From assembly GCA_047620505.1 (NCBI GenBank), contig JBLHKS010000006.1:1-64000 (forward strand): DNA of 64,000 bases, written 5' to 3'. This stretch comes from JBLHKS01 sp047620505 (GTDB taxonomy: Bacteria; Verrucomicrobiota; Verrucomicrobiia; Verrucomicrobiales; DEV007). A model generated the notes under the pieces. That model was not told the origin of the DNA and searched no databases. It was given only the letters and a program-made list of their open reading frames with translations. Position 1 is the first letter of the stretch; every line of letters starts with the position of its first letter. Made by a program: the position numbers and the translations under genes. Shown one piece after another: positions 25,944-35,447 of this stretch.

Positions 25944-28900
25944 TCAGCCTTCGTCGCCCGCAAGCTCCAGCTCTAATTCAGCCTCGCCATCCTTCTTCGC
26001 TTTCGGCGACTTTTTCTTTTTGGCCTTCTTAATCTGCTTGTCCTCGGTCCACGGATTGACGTCTTCTTGTTCCGGCTTGTCCGTATCGTTGAACCGAATG
26101 CTCAACGTCTTGGACACCCCGAATTCCTCCATCGACACGCCGTACATCACGTCCGCCCGGCTCATCGTGCGCTTCGAGTGAGTCACGATGATGAACTGGC
26201 TCGATTCGATGAAGCGATCGAGAACGCGGATGAAACGCTCGATGTTTGCTTCGTCGAGCGGCGCATCGAGTTCGTCGAGAACACAGAACGGTGAGGGCTT
26301 GACCATGTAAATCGCGAAAAGCAACGCAACCGCGGTCATCGAGCGCTCGCCACCGGAAAGCAGCGAGATCGATTGCAGTTTCTTGCCTGGCGGCTTGGCG
26401 ATGATCTCGATTCCGGACTCCAGCGGATCGTCGTCGTCGAGCAGAACCAGATTCGCCTGCGCGCCTTTGCCGAAAAGCTCGGTGAACATCTCGCGGAAGT
26501 TTTCGCGGACCTTCACGAACGTCTCGGCGAACATTTCCTCAGTCGTCACGTTGATCTTTTCGATCACTTTGAGCAGCTCCTCTTTGGAACTCACGAGGTC
26601 ATCGTGCTGCTGCTGCATCATGTTGAACCGCTCTTCGAGTTCGTCGTATTCCGCAATTGCGTCGAGATTGACCGGCCCCATGGAGTCCAGTTTGCGGCGC
26701 AAACCACCGAGGATCGATTCGACGAATTCCCAATCGGGCTGAGACTCATCCGGGATCTCGATTTCGTCGAGTTCGGCCTCGGTCACGTCCTCTTCGTCGG
26801 CTTCAAGCACAGGCTCTTCGGTTTCGACGTCGACGTCGACGTCGACCTCGGCTTCAGCCTCAGGTGCCTCAGCGACTTCCGAATCCTCAGCAGCTGCTGG
26901 CTCGAGTTCCACAGGTTCGGCCTCGCTCTGATCGCTTTGTTCGTTCTGAACCGGAGCCTCAGATTCGTCTTCCGCATCCGGCCCGGCCTCTTCCTCATCG
27001 CCTTTTGCTGCCATCGTTTCACGGCGGCGCGCTGTTTTGTCGTGGGACTTGCGCTGCTCGGTGATCACCGCAAGAAGGGTGTGGCTGTCAGGCTCGAAAA
27101 CCTCCAACTCAAGCTGATACCGCTCGCGGATCGTTTCAGTCAGATTCTCGATTCGAAGCTCCAACTGGGTCGACCGAATTTCTTCTTTGCCGCGCTGATC
27201 GGAAACTTTCTGAACGTCCTGACGAAGCGTAACCAACTCGACTTCGCCTTTTTCGATCTTCGAAAGGTAGATTCCACGCTGCGATTCCAGCTCCTTGCGA
27301 TTATCGACCACCCCTGAGAAATCCGTCTCAGCTTCGCCAATTTCGCCACGCAGTTTCTCGGATTCGCTCGCCGCATTCTCGATCCGCTCGTTGTAAGTTT
27401 CGATCTCCGACTTCCGCCGACGAATGATGTCAGTCAATTCCTGCATCCGGCTCGTCATCGGCGAGCGCTGTTGTTGAAGCGCCTCCTTCGCCCGCTTTTC
27501 AACGGCGAGCGAGGTCTTCAAATCGTTCAGCAAGCTGGTTGCCTCGGTCTCTTTTTCCCTAACGAGTTGACCGCGATCTCCAAGCTCGGTTGCGCTCAGA
27601 TTCAGTTTCTGGATCGTCTCGACCGAAGCCTTTTTGCTGTCGTCGAGCTCTTGAAGCTTTGCCTGGCTCGCAGCCTGACGTTCTTTCAATTCGTCCTCTT
27701 CCCAACGCAGACTTTCCAATTTGCTGTCCGATTGCTGGATCTCGCGCTGCACTAACGCCAGCTGACCATCCACGGTCGAAAGCGTCACTCGGATCTGCTG
27801 AAGTCGCTCGCGATGGGTGTCCACTTCGACCTTAGCCGAGGCGACGTCCTCATCGAGATTCATAACCACCTTCTTCTGCCCTGCGAGATTCGAGCGCAGC
27901 TCGTCGGTCACGCCTTGAAGCGTTTTGATCTCGCTCTGGCGTTCCAGAATCGAAGCCGCGCCGCCTTTGCGCACGCCGCCAGTCAAAATGCCTTCACTCG
28001 ACAAAAACTCGCCGCCGAGAGTCGCGAACGAAACGTCCGGATAATCTTTTCGAAGCTCCAGAGCCGATTCGAAGCTCTCGACGATGAGCACGTTTTTCAG
28101 CAACGCGCTAACGACTGGCTCAACCCGCGCTTCGGGCTTCACTCTGTCGATCGCCCAGCCGACCGCTCCGTGCGGAGTCGTCTGCATTTGAATTCCGCCG
28201 TTCTGAACGAGCAGATTTTCCGGAATCAACGAAGCCTGGCCGAGTTCGCCGCGTTTCAGACTGTCGAGCATCGCCTGAGCCATCGTCGCGTCCGCCACGA
28301 CCACAGCTTGAAGCAAATGTCCGAGAGACGCCTCGATCGCAGGGATGAATTCGTTTTCGACTTCGATGAAATTCGCGACCACGCCGCGGACTGCGTTTGT
28401 GAAGAAGTCAGGCTGGTCGAGCCCCTTCAAAACCTCCTTCGTGCCACGTTCGAAACCCTCGCCGCTCGCCACCAGCTGCTGGAGCGTTTCGAGACGCGTT
28501 TGCTTCTCGGTCAGCTCGCGCGACAGGTTCGATTCGGAGACCCGCGCCGCCGCCAGATCACGCTGAGCGGTGTCGAAAGAGTCTTCAAGCTGCTTCAGCT
28601 CAAGCTCAAAATTCTCCCGCGCCGTTTCGTGCTTCTCACGATCCTTGTTAAGCGCGTCGTCCTCTTTCGTCTTCGCGTCGTGCTCTTTCTGAACCCGGCT
28701 TACCTCCTCCGCCAGCTGCGTTAGCCGTTGCTGGCTGGATTCGAGCTGATTTCGCCCGTTTTCAAGCTGCGCCGTCAGCGTCGCGACGAGACTCTCGGCC
28801 GCTCCGAGCGAATTCCGATTTTCCGTCAGGCTCGTGTCGATGTCCTCGCGCTCTTTCCGAATATCCTCGGTCTGCTTGACGTAATTTCCAAGCTCGCGCT

Positions 28901-29969
28901 CCTGCCGCTCGATCTGCCCGCTGATTGCCTCAAGGCTTTCATTCGTGTAGGCGAGATCGCGCTGCTGCGTGTTCAGCTTGTCCTGGTTCGCGGTGATGTC
29001 CGACTGATTCCGGTCGATCAGAGCGAGCAGCTCTTTACGGCGCTCGTCGTTAAATCCGATCCGGTTGTGCGCGCCCTGAATCCGGTTCTGCTGCTCGATT
29101 TCGCGCTGACGCAGATTCCCGAGTTCTTCCTCAACTTTTTGAAACGCCTGCCGCGTGTCATTCAGGTCAGTCTGGCCTCCTTCGATGCCTGCCTGCATCT
29201 CTTCCTGGCTCTTGCGCAGCGACTCGACCGAAACAACAAGCTCGCTACGTTCCGCGGTCAGCTCCGCAAATTTTCGGTGGCTGAAGTGGGTGTCGAGCAC
29301 CCTGACATGCTCCAAAAGACTGGCGTAACGCCGCGCCTTAGCGGACTGGCGTTGCAGCGAGCCCATCTGCCGGCGCTGCTCTTCGATGATGTCGCAAATC
29401 CGGACGAGGTTCGCCTCGGTGTAGTCGAGTTTGCGGAGTGCTTCGCGCTTCTGCGACTTGAACTTCGTGATCCCGGCCGCTTCCTCGAACACCTGACGCC
29501 GATCTTCCGGCTTAGAGCTGAGGAGCATGTCGATCTTGCCCTGTTCCATTACCGAATACGACGAACGGCCGATTCCGGTGTCCATGAAAAGGTCGTTGAT
29601 GTCCTTGAGCCGGCACGGCTTACGATTCAGGAGATACTCGCTTTTGCCGTCTCGATAAACTCGGCGTCCAACGGACATTTCTTCAAATTCGACCCCCAGC
29701 GCCTTCGCCGTGTCGCCCAAAGTCAGGACGACTTCAGCCAAACCGAGCGGTTTGCGCTTCTCGGTGCCGTTGAAAATGACATCGGCCATCTCGCCGCCGC
29801 GGAGAGCTTTGGCGGATGTTTCGCCGAGCACCCAACGAATGGCATCCACGACGTTGGACTTGCCGCAGCCGTTCGGCCCAACAATTCCGGTGACGCCCGG
29901 GTGAAACTCAAGGAGAGTGGGATCGGCGAACGATTTGAAGCCGTTGATTTCGAGCGATTTTAGGAACAT
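25944..29969 (-). CDS. smc: Chromosome segregation SMC ATPase with acidic insertion
   Basis: 1341 residues; usual length is near 1150-1200. N-terminal ATPase half: FKSFADPTLLEF and GPNGCGKSNVVDAIRWVLGE (Walker A). Long coiled coil, then a hinge around 500-660 (GVVANFIEVENEFIPAIEASLGHLLQAVVV ... GGEFLSSEGILTGG). The second coil leads to LLSGGERSMTAVALLFAIY (signature) and FCVLDELDAPLDEANIERF (Walker B). Between the second coil and the head-proximal GPVNLDAI segment is a ~100-residue insertion (about 985-1085) made mostly of Glu, Asp, Ala, Pro and Val, including DVDVDVDVE. The tail is Lys-rich, then acidic. SMC with ScpA/ScpB compacts and segregates DNA. Single gene, divergent from murCB. Confidence 0.96.
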   Translation of the reverse strand: MFLKSLEINGFKSFADPTLLEFHPGVTGIVGPNGCGKSNVVDAIRWVLGETSAKALRGGEMADVIFNGTEKRKPLGLAEVVLTLGDTAKALGVEFEEMSVGRRVYRDGKSEYLLNRKPCRLKDINDLFMDTGIGRSSYSVMEQGKIDMLLSSKPEDRRQVFEEAAGITKFKSQKREALRKLDYTEANLVRICDIIEEQRRQMGSLQRQSAKARRYASLLEHVRVLDTHFSHRKFAELTAERSELVVSVESLRKSQEEMQAGIEGGQTDLNDTRQAFQKVEEELGNLRQREIEQQNRIQGAHNRIGFNDERRKELLALIDRNQSDITANQDKLNTQQRDLAYTNESLEAISGQIERQERELGNYVKQTEDIRKEREDIDTSLTENRNSLGAAESLVATLTAQLENGRNQLESSQQRLTQLAEEVSRVQKEHDAKTKEDDALNKDREKHETARENFELELKQLEDSFDTAQRDLAAARVSESNLSRELTEKQTRLETLQQLVASGEGFERGTKEVLKGLDQPDFFTNAVRGVVANFIEVENEFIPAIEASLGHLLQAVVVADATMAQAMLDSLKRGELGQASLIPENLLVQNGGIQMQTTPHGAVGWAIDRVKPEARVEPVVSALLKNVLIVESFESALELRKDYPDVSFATLGGEFLSSEGILTGGVRKGGAASILERQSEIKTLQGVTDELRSNLAGQKKVVMNLDEDVASAKVEVDTHRERLQQIRVTLSTVDGQLALVQREIQQSDSKLESLRWEEDELKERQAASQAKLQELDDSKKASVETIQKLNLSATELGDRGQLVREKETEATSLLNDLKTSLAVEKRAKEALQQQRSPMTSRMQELTDIIRRRKSEIETYNERIENAASESEKLRGEIGEAETDFSGVVDNRKELESQRGIYLSKIEKGEVELVTLRQDVQKVSDQRGKEEIRSTQLELRIENLTETIRERYQLELEVFEPDSHTLLAVITEQRKSHDKTARRRETMAAKGDEEEAGPDAEDESEAPVQNEQSDQSEAEPVELEPAAAEDSEVAEAPEAEAEVDVDVDVETEEPVLEADEEDVTEAELDEIEIPDESQPDWEFVESILGGLRRKLDSMGPVNLDAIAEYDELEERFNMMQQQHDDLVSSKEELLKVIEKINVTTEEMFAETFVKVRENFREMFTELFGKGAQANLVLLDDDDPLESGIEIIAKPPGKKLQSISLLSGGERSMTAVALLFAIYMVKPSPFCVLDELDAPLDEANIERFIRVLDRFIESSQFIIVTHSKRTMSRADVMYGVSMEEFGVSKTLSIRFNDTDKPEQEDVNPWTEDKQIKKAKKKKSPKAKKDGEAELELELAGDEG
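26824..26846 (-). repeat. Hexanucleotide microsatellite (TCGACG, about 3.8 units)
   Basis: In-frame hexanucleotide repeat inside the acidic insertion of smc, encoding alternating Asp and Val. Changes of whole units would lengthen or shorten the insertion without a frameshift. Confidence 0.8.
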
Positions 29970-30250
29970 TCGGGTTAAACGGGGCGGTTGTTTGAGTTGT
30001 GTGCCTGCTAGGAATTCAGGTGCGATGAGATACCTCTATCTTGTGGTTCTTCAAGAACAAAAGCGATATTCCACAACATCTTGTGGTCGAAAGTTTTCAG
30101 GCGCACCGGATCTTGATCTATTTTTGAGGTCCAAATGGTCTGGAAATCCGAATTAAGTCGGGATTTTCGACGCTGGAAATCCGGCTCGAGCCCGCAGGCC
30201 TGAACGACGTCGAAGTTTTTCAGATTCCTTAACAAATTGAGGGATCGAGA
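29970..30250. promoter_or_regulatory. Divergent smc / murCB promoter region
   Basis: 281 bp between two divergent housekeeping genes. ATCTTGTGGT occurs twice (about 30039 and 30078). AATCC..GGATT forms a small stem around 30150-30170. Promoters for both genes must lie here, but no convincing -35/-10 pair stands out. Confidence 0.4.
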
Positions 30251-32599
30251 TTGATTCTGCGGCGTTTCCAGCCAAGATCTCGCCGATTCGTCGTGACCGA
30301 AACTTACCTTCAAAAACTCCGTGATCCCAGGAGCGGCGAGCTCCGCATCCACCTCATCGGCGTGGCCGGATCCGGCATGAGCGGGCTGGCCTCCTTGCTA
30401 ATGGGCATGGGCCATCGCGTCAGCGGCTGCGATCGGGTCACCTCGGTTGAGACCGAGCGGCTCGAAACTGTTGGGCTTCGATTTCGATCTCCACAGACCG
30501 CGGACACCGTCGACGGAGCTCAACTCGTGATTTATTCGTCTGCGATCAAGCCCGGAAATCCGGCTTACGACGCAGCAGCTGCTCAGGGAATTCCGCTCGT
30601 CCGGCGCGCCGAGGCGCTGGCGGCGATCATGGATCAAAAAAAGGGAATCGTGATTTCCGGCACTCACGGAAAAACGACGACTTCGGCGATGGCCGCGCAC
30701 ATTTTGCGAAGCGGTGGTGTGAAGCCTTCTCACTACGTTGGGGCGGAAATTCCGCTGCTTGGCACGAACGCTCAATGGCGGCCCGAAGGGGAGCACATCG
30801 TGGCCGAGGGCGATGAAAGCGACGGCACCCTGGCGCTGTTTCGTCCGGAGCATGCGATCGTGCTTAACATCGAGGAAGAGCACCTCGACTTCTACGATGG
30901 GATTGAAGCGATCAACGCGGTTTTCCGGCAGCTGCTGGATCAGACGAGAGGATTTTTTATTTACTGCGGGGATGATTCCGGGGCGCGAGTCGTCTGCGAA
31001 GGCCGTGAAAAGGGTCTCTCGTATGGCCTGAGCGAAGGGCTCGACTACCGAGCGGCGAACATTGAGGAAAGGCGTGGGAGCACGGTTTTTCAGGTTTCGC
31101 GCAGCGGGATCGAACTTGGCGAAATCGAGCTGAGTATTCCAGGTCGACACAACGTTTTAAACGCGCTCAGCGCAGTTGCGTTGGCGACGGAGCTGGGAAT
31201 CACGTTCGGCGTGATCAAAGCCGCGCTCGGGACTTTTCGCGGGGCCAAACGTAGGTTCGAAGAGAAGTTCCAGAGCGACGAATTCCTCATTTACGACGAC
31301 TACGGTCATCACCCGACTGAAATCGAAGCGACGCTCCAAACCGCGCGCCAGCTCGAGCCCAAGCGGCTCCTCTGCGTGTTCCAGCCGCATCGATTCACCC
31401 GAACCCAGCTGCTGCGTGACGAATTCGGCAAGGCTTTCGGCAAAGTCGATGAGCTAGTCGTGACCGACATTTATCCGGCGAGCGAAAAGCCGATACCAGG
31501 GATCACCGGCGACACGATTTGTGAAGCGGTTCGCGAAAACGGCGACGCGAAAGTCGATTCGATCCCAGATAAAACGCTAGCCCGTTTCCACGTCGGCAAC
31601 CGGCTCAGACCGGGCGATTTGTTGATGAGCCTCGGTGCTGGCGACGTCCACGAAATCACCACAGCGATCGCGCGTGATCTCGAAACTCGTCAGCAGCTGC
31701 TGGACGCGATGGACGACTCGGATGCGACGATCAAGCTCTACGAACCGATGGCGAAGCACACCACGATTCGCATCGGCGGCCCGGCTCAATTCTGGGTCGA
31801 GCCTCGGACTGTGGCTGGACTTTCGCGGCTCGTCGTCTTCTGCCGCGAGCAGGGAATTCCGATCCGCGTCGTAGGTCGAGGATCGAACTTGTTGGTCAGA
31901 GACGGCGGGATCGAAGGCGTCGTGATCCACCCTGCGAAAGGCGATTTCGAGCGCGTTGCGGTCCAAGGCGAATTGGTCGAGGCAGGCGTCGGCGTGCGGC
32001 TGAAAAAAATCACCGCTGCGGCGCAGAAAGCGGGATTGGCCGGCTTCGAGTGGATGGAAGGAATTCCCGGAGTTGTCGGCGGTGGAATCCGGATGAACGC
32101 AGGCGCGATGGGCTCAGAAATGTTCGATCAAGTCGTCAGCGTGACTTTCATCGATAGCGAAGGTCAGGTTCGAACCAAGCTGACCGAGGAAATTGATTTT
32201 CGATACCGAAGCGTGCCGGAATTCACGGACAACTTCGTGGTTTCCACGGTTTTCCGTGGTTCCGAAGGAGTTCCGGATGCGATCGCCGCGAAAATCTCGG
32301 CTTCAATGAATCATCGCAAATCCAGCCAGCCAATCGCAGCGAGCGCAGGCTGCATTTTCAAGAATCCTGAAGTCTGCGGGGCTGGCCAGTTGGTAGACGA
32401 GTTAGGCCTGAAGGACACCGGCGTTGGCAAAGCGCGCGTTTCCGAAGTTCACGGAAATTTCATCGTCAACGACGGTGGCGCGACAGCTGGCGAGGCGCTG
32501 GAGTTGATCGAAAATATCAAAGCCAAGGCGCGAGAAGAGAGGGGAGTCGAGCTTGAGACCGAGGTTCAGATTCTCGGGACGGACGCGCCGTTCGAGTGA
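30251..32599 (+). CDS. murCB: MurC-MurB fusion: UDP-MurNAc--L-Ala ligase / UDP-MurNAc dehydrogenase
   Basis: 782 residues. Residues ~30-490 are MurC: IHLIGVAGSGMSGLA, GTHGKTTTSAMAAHIL (P-loop), EGDESDGTLALF, NIEEEHLDFYDG, DDYGHHPTEIEATL, FQPHRFTRT. Residues ~500-782 are MurB: TIRIGGPAQFWVEP, GRGSNLLVRDGG (FAD-binding), GIPGVVGGGIRMNAGAMG, and late AGCIFKNPE and VHGNFIVNDG. MurB reduces UDP-GlcNAc-enolpyruvate to UDP-MurNAc and MurC adds L-alanine, two consecutive cytoplasmic steps of peptidoglycan synthesis. The fusion lets product pass between domains. The start is uncertain: TTG at 30251 or GTG at 30293. Palindrome copies at 30573 and 31691; the second encodes QQLL at the domain junction. 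Confidence 0.96.
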   Translation: MILRRFQPRSRRFVVTETYLQKLRDPRSGELRIHLIGVAGSGMSGLASLLMGMGHRVSGCDRVTSVETERLETVGLRFRSPQTADTVDGAQLVIYSSAIKPGNPAYDAAAAQGIPLVRRAEALAAIMDQKKGIVISGTHGKTTTSAMAAHILRSGGVKPSHYVGAEIPLLGTNAQWRPEGEHIVAEGDESDGTLALFRPEHAIVLNIEEEHLDFYDGIEAINAVFRQLLDQTRGFFIYCGDDSGARVVCEGREKGLSYGLSEGLDYRAANIEERRGSTVFQVSRSGIELGEIELSIPGRHNVLNALSAVALATELGITFGVIKAALGTFRGAKRRFEEKFQSDEFLIYDDYGHHPTEIEATLQTARQLEPKRLLCVFQPHRFTRTQLLRDEFGKAFGKVDELVVTDIYPASEKPIPGITGDTICEAVRENGDAKVDSIPDKTLARFHVGNRLRPGDLLMSLGAGDVHEITTAIARDLETRQQLLDAMDDSDATIKLYEPMAKHTTIRIGGPAQFWVEPRTVAGLSRLVVFCREQGIPIRVVGRGSNLLVRDGGIEGVVIHPAKGDFERVAVQGELVEAGVGVRLKKITAAAQKAGLAGFEWMEGIPGVVGGGIRMNAGAMGSEMFDQVVSVTFIDSEGQVRTKLTEEIDFRYRSVPEFTDNFVVSTVFRGSEGVPDAIAAKISASMNHRKSSQPIAASAGCIFKNPEVCGAGQLVDELGLKDTGVGKARVSEVHGNFIVNDGGATAGEALELIENIKAKAREERGVELETEVQILGTDAPFE

Positions 32600-32618
32600 T
32601 CCTTCAGTAGGCAGTCAA

Positions 32619-32834
32619 AACGGCAACGCCGTTTCGAACGAAAAGCCCAGGGTTGGCGGGAGCGAAGCGAAAGCTACCCTGGGATCGAAGCGTGAAGAAA
32701 ATCTCAAGGCTGAAGGCCTTGCGCACCGTTCCGGATCGCCTTCAGCGAACAGTTCATAGGATGATGCGGACCCAGGGTAGGCTTCGCTTTGCTCCCGCCA
32801 ACCCTGGGCTGAAAATTCGGAACGGCGTTGCCGT
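32619..32834. repeat. Fold-back inverted-repeat element (REP/MITE-like)
   Basis: The ends AACGGCAACGCCGTT (32619-32633) and AACGGCGTTGCCGT (32821-32834) are inverted repeats, and each is also self-complementary. Inside, two 38-bp arms bounded by CCCAGGG..CCCTGGG (32646-32683 and 32771-32808) are near-perfect reverse complements, and each folds on itself too. The centre carries another stem, GCTGAAGGC..GCCTTCAGC. There is no reading frame of note. It fills the gap between convergent murCB and der. It looks like a non-autonomous mobile repeat, perhaps of the REP type spread by a RAYT/IS200-like enzyme; no such enzyme is in the window. Confidence 0.8.
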
Positions 32835-32877
32835 ATGTCCGATCAGATCGGTCAAATCAATCCTGACGGAACACGAA

Positions 32878-34278
32878 TCACTGACCCTTTCGTTTGTCAC
32901 CCGGCCGACGCGCGCGAGTCTGGAAATCGATCGGTAACCCAGTCAGATCGTATTCCGCGCGGAGTTTATTCTCAAGGTAGCGCTCGTACGTCCGCGTCAT
33001 CAGGTTGGCGTGGTTGACGAAAAGCAGGATTCGAGGAGCCTCGATTGCACGCGGGCGATCGCTCCGACGCGTGGTCACGTAGAGCAGATTCAGCCGCTTG
33101 CCGCCTTTGGCCGGTGGTGGATTCGAGGCGATCGAATCACGCAAAACTCGGTTGAGCTGACCTGTTCCGAGCGGCTCGTTCGCCGCTTTTCCGACGCGTT
33201 CGATTGATCCGAAAATCCGGTTCAAATTCTCGCCTTTCATCGCCGAAACCGCCGCGATTGGCGCGTAGTGAAGGAAAAAGAGCTCGCGTTCGATGTGCTC
33301 GCGGAGTTTTTCCAAGCGTTCCCGTTGGCTCGATTCCGGCTCGAAGAGGTCGAACTTGTTGGCGATGATGATGCACGGCTTGTTCTCTTTCTGAATCAGC
33401 TGGGCGATGGTCCGATCCATCTTTGTGACGCCTTCGCCCGCGTCGACGACTAACAAACACAAGTCAGCGCGCCGAATGCTGCGTTCGCTCCGCATCACAC
33501 TGAAAATTTCGACGGGCGAATCCCGACTACCGCGTTTCCTGATTCCCGCAGTGTCGATCAAAGTGTAGTGCTGTCCGCCCCGTTCGTAGGGGACGTCGAT
33601 CGCGTCTCGCGTGGTGCCGGAAACGCTGCTTACGATCGTTCGTTCGTCTTGGAGGACGGCGTTGATCAGCGATGATTTTCCGACGTTGGGACGACCGACG
33701 ATCGCGATGCACGCAGGTGCAATTTCGTCTTCCTCTTCGTCCTCGACTTGGGATTTGCCGAATTTTTCGATCAGATTATCGCTGATGTGCGCCAGCAGCT
33801 GCTCAAAGTTTCGACCGTGCTCGGCGCTGAGCGGAATCGGCTGATCAAAGCCCAGAGCAGCGAAATCCGTGACGAGATTGTCGTGCTTCGGGTCGTCGAC
33901 TTTGTTCACCACGAGGATCGTCTCGACCTTCGCGCGTCTCAGCACGTTCGCCAGATCCGCGTCGATCGGGTTGATGCCCTCGTGAGCGTCCACCAGCAGC
34001 AGAATAAGATCGGCCGCTTGAATCGCGATGTCCGCTTCGGCTCGAACCGCATCGCCGAATCCGTCATCGAGCGCGGCCCCGATTCCGCCTGTGTCGACGA
34101 CCTCAAACGGAGTCGGCCCAAGATTGCAGTCCGCCGCAATCCGGTCGCGCGTTACCCCTGGCTGATCGTGGACGATTGAAATCCGTCGACCTGCGAAACG
34201 GTTGAACAACGCGGATTTTCCGACGTTTGGACGACCGACGATGGCGACAGTTGGCTTAGCTTTGATTGGGATGGGCAT
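32878..34278 (-). CDS. der: GTPase Der (EngA), ribosome assembly
   Basis: 466 residues from the ATG ending at 34278. Two tandem GTPase domains: the first with GRPNVGKSALFNRFAG and DTGGIGA, the second with GRPNVGKSSLINAVL and DTAGIRKRG; NKVD and NKFD are the G4 motifs. A KH-like C-terminal domain follows (NRVLRDSIASNPPPAKGGKRLNLLYVTT). Der acts late in 50S ribosomal subunit assembly. Its start lies 23 bp inside the 3' end of pgsA, so the two are likely co-transcribed at the tail of the six-gene minus-strand run. Confidence 0.96.
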   Translation of the reverse strand: MPIPIKAKPTVAIVGRPNVGKSALFNRFAGRRISIVHDQPGVTRDRIAADCNLGPTPFEVVDTGGIGAALDDGFGDAVRAEADIAIQAADLILLLVDAHEGINPIDADLANVLRRAKVETILVVNKVDDPKHDNLVTDFAALGFDQPIPLSAEHGRNFEQLLAHISDNLIEKFGKSQVEDEEEDEIAPACIAIVGRPNVGKSSLINAVLQDERTIVSSVSGTTRDAIDVPYERGGQHYTLIDTAGIRKRGSRDSPVEIFSVMRSERSIRRADLCLLVVDAGEGVTKMDRTIAQLIQKENKPCIIIANKFDLFEPESSQRERLEKLREHIERELFFLHYAPIAAVSAMKGENLNRIFGSIERVGKAANEPLGTGQLNRVLRDSIASNPPPAKGGKRLNLLYVTTRRSDRPRAIEAPRILLFVNHANLMTRTYERYLENKLRAEYDLTGLPIDFQTRARRPGDKRKGQ

Positions 34279-34840
34279 GACCGCTCCGCTGCAAGTGGCG
34301 GACGCCATCGATCAAGTAGATCGCACTGGAAATCAACGTAAAGAACCCAGCAGCTGCTGCGATCCAGACCGGCGAGAGCGGAATCGCAAAAAGCGCCCAG
34401 CAAATTGTGATCATTTGCATCGCAGTTGCCGTTTTTCCGGTCCAATGCGGCTGACATTTGAATCCGGGGCTGAGATGATTGGTCAGGAAAAAACCAAGCG
34501 GGTTGACGGTGTCGCGCGCGATCACCAAAATCGCGAACCATAGTGGAAGCTGCGGTTCCCAGCGTGCGAAGCTGAGGGTGATGATCGCCGTCAGCATCAA
34601 CGCTTTGTCGACGAGCGGATCGAGAATTTTCCCGAGTTCAGTTTGCTGGTTGAAGCGCCGCGCGATCCAGCCGTCGAGCGCATCGCCTAACGCGGCGACT
34701 ACGAAGGTGAAAATCGCCGCGATTCGCAGCCAGGCGACGGGCTCTTCTGCTTCGAGGCTCTGCCCATAATAGAGGGTGAAGCCGACGAAAACCGGAATCA
34801 GCAAGCCGCGAGTTACGGTGATTTTGTTTGCGAGAGTCAT
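34256..34840 (-). CDS. pgsA: CDP-diacylglycerol--glycerol-3-phosphate 3-phosphatidyltransferase family
   Basis: 194 residues with four or five membrane helices. The CDP-alcohol phosphatidyltransferase signature D-x2-D-G-x2-A-R-x8-G-x3-D-x3-D is complete, from DALDGWIARR to GKILDPLVDK. TRGLLIPVF near the N-terminus also fits PgsA. The enzyme makes phosphatidylglycerophosphate, the precursor of phosphatidylglycerol, at the inner membrane. Other CDP-alcohol transferases (cardiolipin synthase type) share the motif, so specificity is inferred. It overlaps der by 23 bp and follows the YdjM-like gene after 12 bp. Confidence 0.88.
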   Translation of the reverse strand: MTLANKITVTRGLLIPVFVGFTLYYGQSLEAEEPVAWLRIAAIFTFVVAALGDALDGWIARRFNQQTELGKILDPLVDKALMLTAIITLSFARWEPQLPLWFAILVIARDTVNPLGFFLTNHLSPGFKCQPHWTGKTATAMQMITICWALFAIPLSPVWIAAAAGFFTLISSAIYLIDGVRHLQRSGHAHPNQS

Positions 34841-34852
34841 CGAAATTTCCCG

Positions 34853-35431
34853 CTAACTTCCGAGGTTAAACATAAACCAAGCGGGCACTGCAACGTAAGC
34901 GATTATCAACAGGATTAAAACCGCCCTGACCCAAAGACTTCTGAAGCGGCGAAAGAGAATCGTGCCGAGAACGATCCCGAGCAGCGTTTCGAAAATCATG
35001 AAGTAGCCGCCGTAGCTGGCGGTGTCCCAGTAGGAAATCAGGGAGTGAAATCGCCAGTCTGTGGCTGGCCAGAAATGGGCGTGCGCGTCGTGCGTGTGAA
35101 CCGGAAAATCGCAGGCGAGGTGCAAAAGCGCCGACAACGCGAAAATCGCGAGAATTGATTTTTTCCGCCAGATCAGGAACGCGATCAGCAGAATCAAAGC
35201 GAACAACGGCACCGAATTGAAGACCGATTGAAGCGTCGTCATCGGCTCCTCGAAATAGTATTCGGTCCAGATGCGGCCTTCGGGGATCTGAGCGAATTTC
35301 GACCAGATGTAGAAAACGGTGATCGCAAGGTCAGGCACGATCGCTCCAATAATCACGGCCGTGTTCCGAGCACGCTGATCTGGATGGCAGAACGTCGCCG
35401 CGCTGATCAGAAGATGGGTTTGCGACATCAT
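34853..35431 (-). CDS. YdjM-like membrane-bound metal-dependent hydrolase family protein
   Basis: 192 residues with four to five membrane helices. His5 near the start, IVPDLAITVFY, HLACDFPVHTHDAHAHFWP with its row of His and Asp, and the hydrophobic surroundings resemble the YdjM family of inner-membrane predicted hydrolases. The activity of that family is not established. Two ATGs in a row (35431 and 35428) can serve as start. It sits 16 bp after BatA and 12 bp before pgsA in the same run. Confidence 0.65.
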   Translation of the reverse strand: MMSQTHLLISAATFCHPDQRARNTAVIIGAIVPDLAITVFYIWSKFAQIPEGRIWTEYYFEEPMTTLQSVFNSVPLFALILLIAFLIWRKKSILAIFALSALLHLACDFPVHTHDAHAHFWPATDWRFHSLISYWDTASYGGYFMIFETLLGIVLGTILFRRFRSLWVRAVLILLIIAYVAVPAWFMFNLGS

Positions 35432-35447
35432 GGCCCGGCTGATCTTC

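Noticed and set aside
26864..27064. Short plus-strand frames opposite the acidic SMC insertion
   Set aside because: Arise from the low-complexity acidic codons; Pro/Arg-rich shadows.
28728..29963. A 411-residue plus-strand frame opposite smc
   Set aside because: Shadow of the SMC N-terminal coding region, which has strong motifs in the minus frame.
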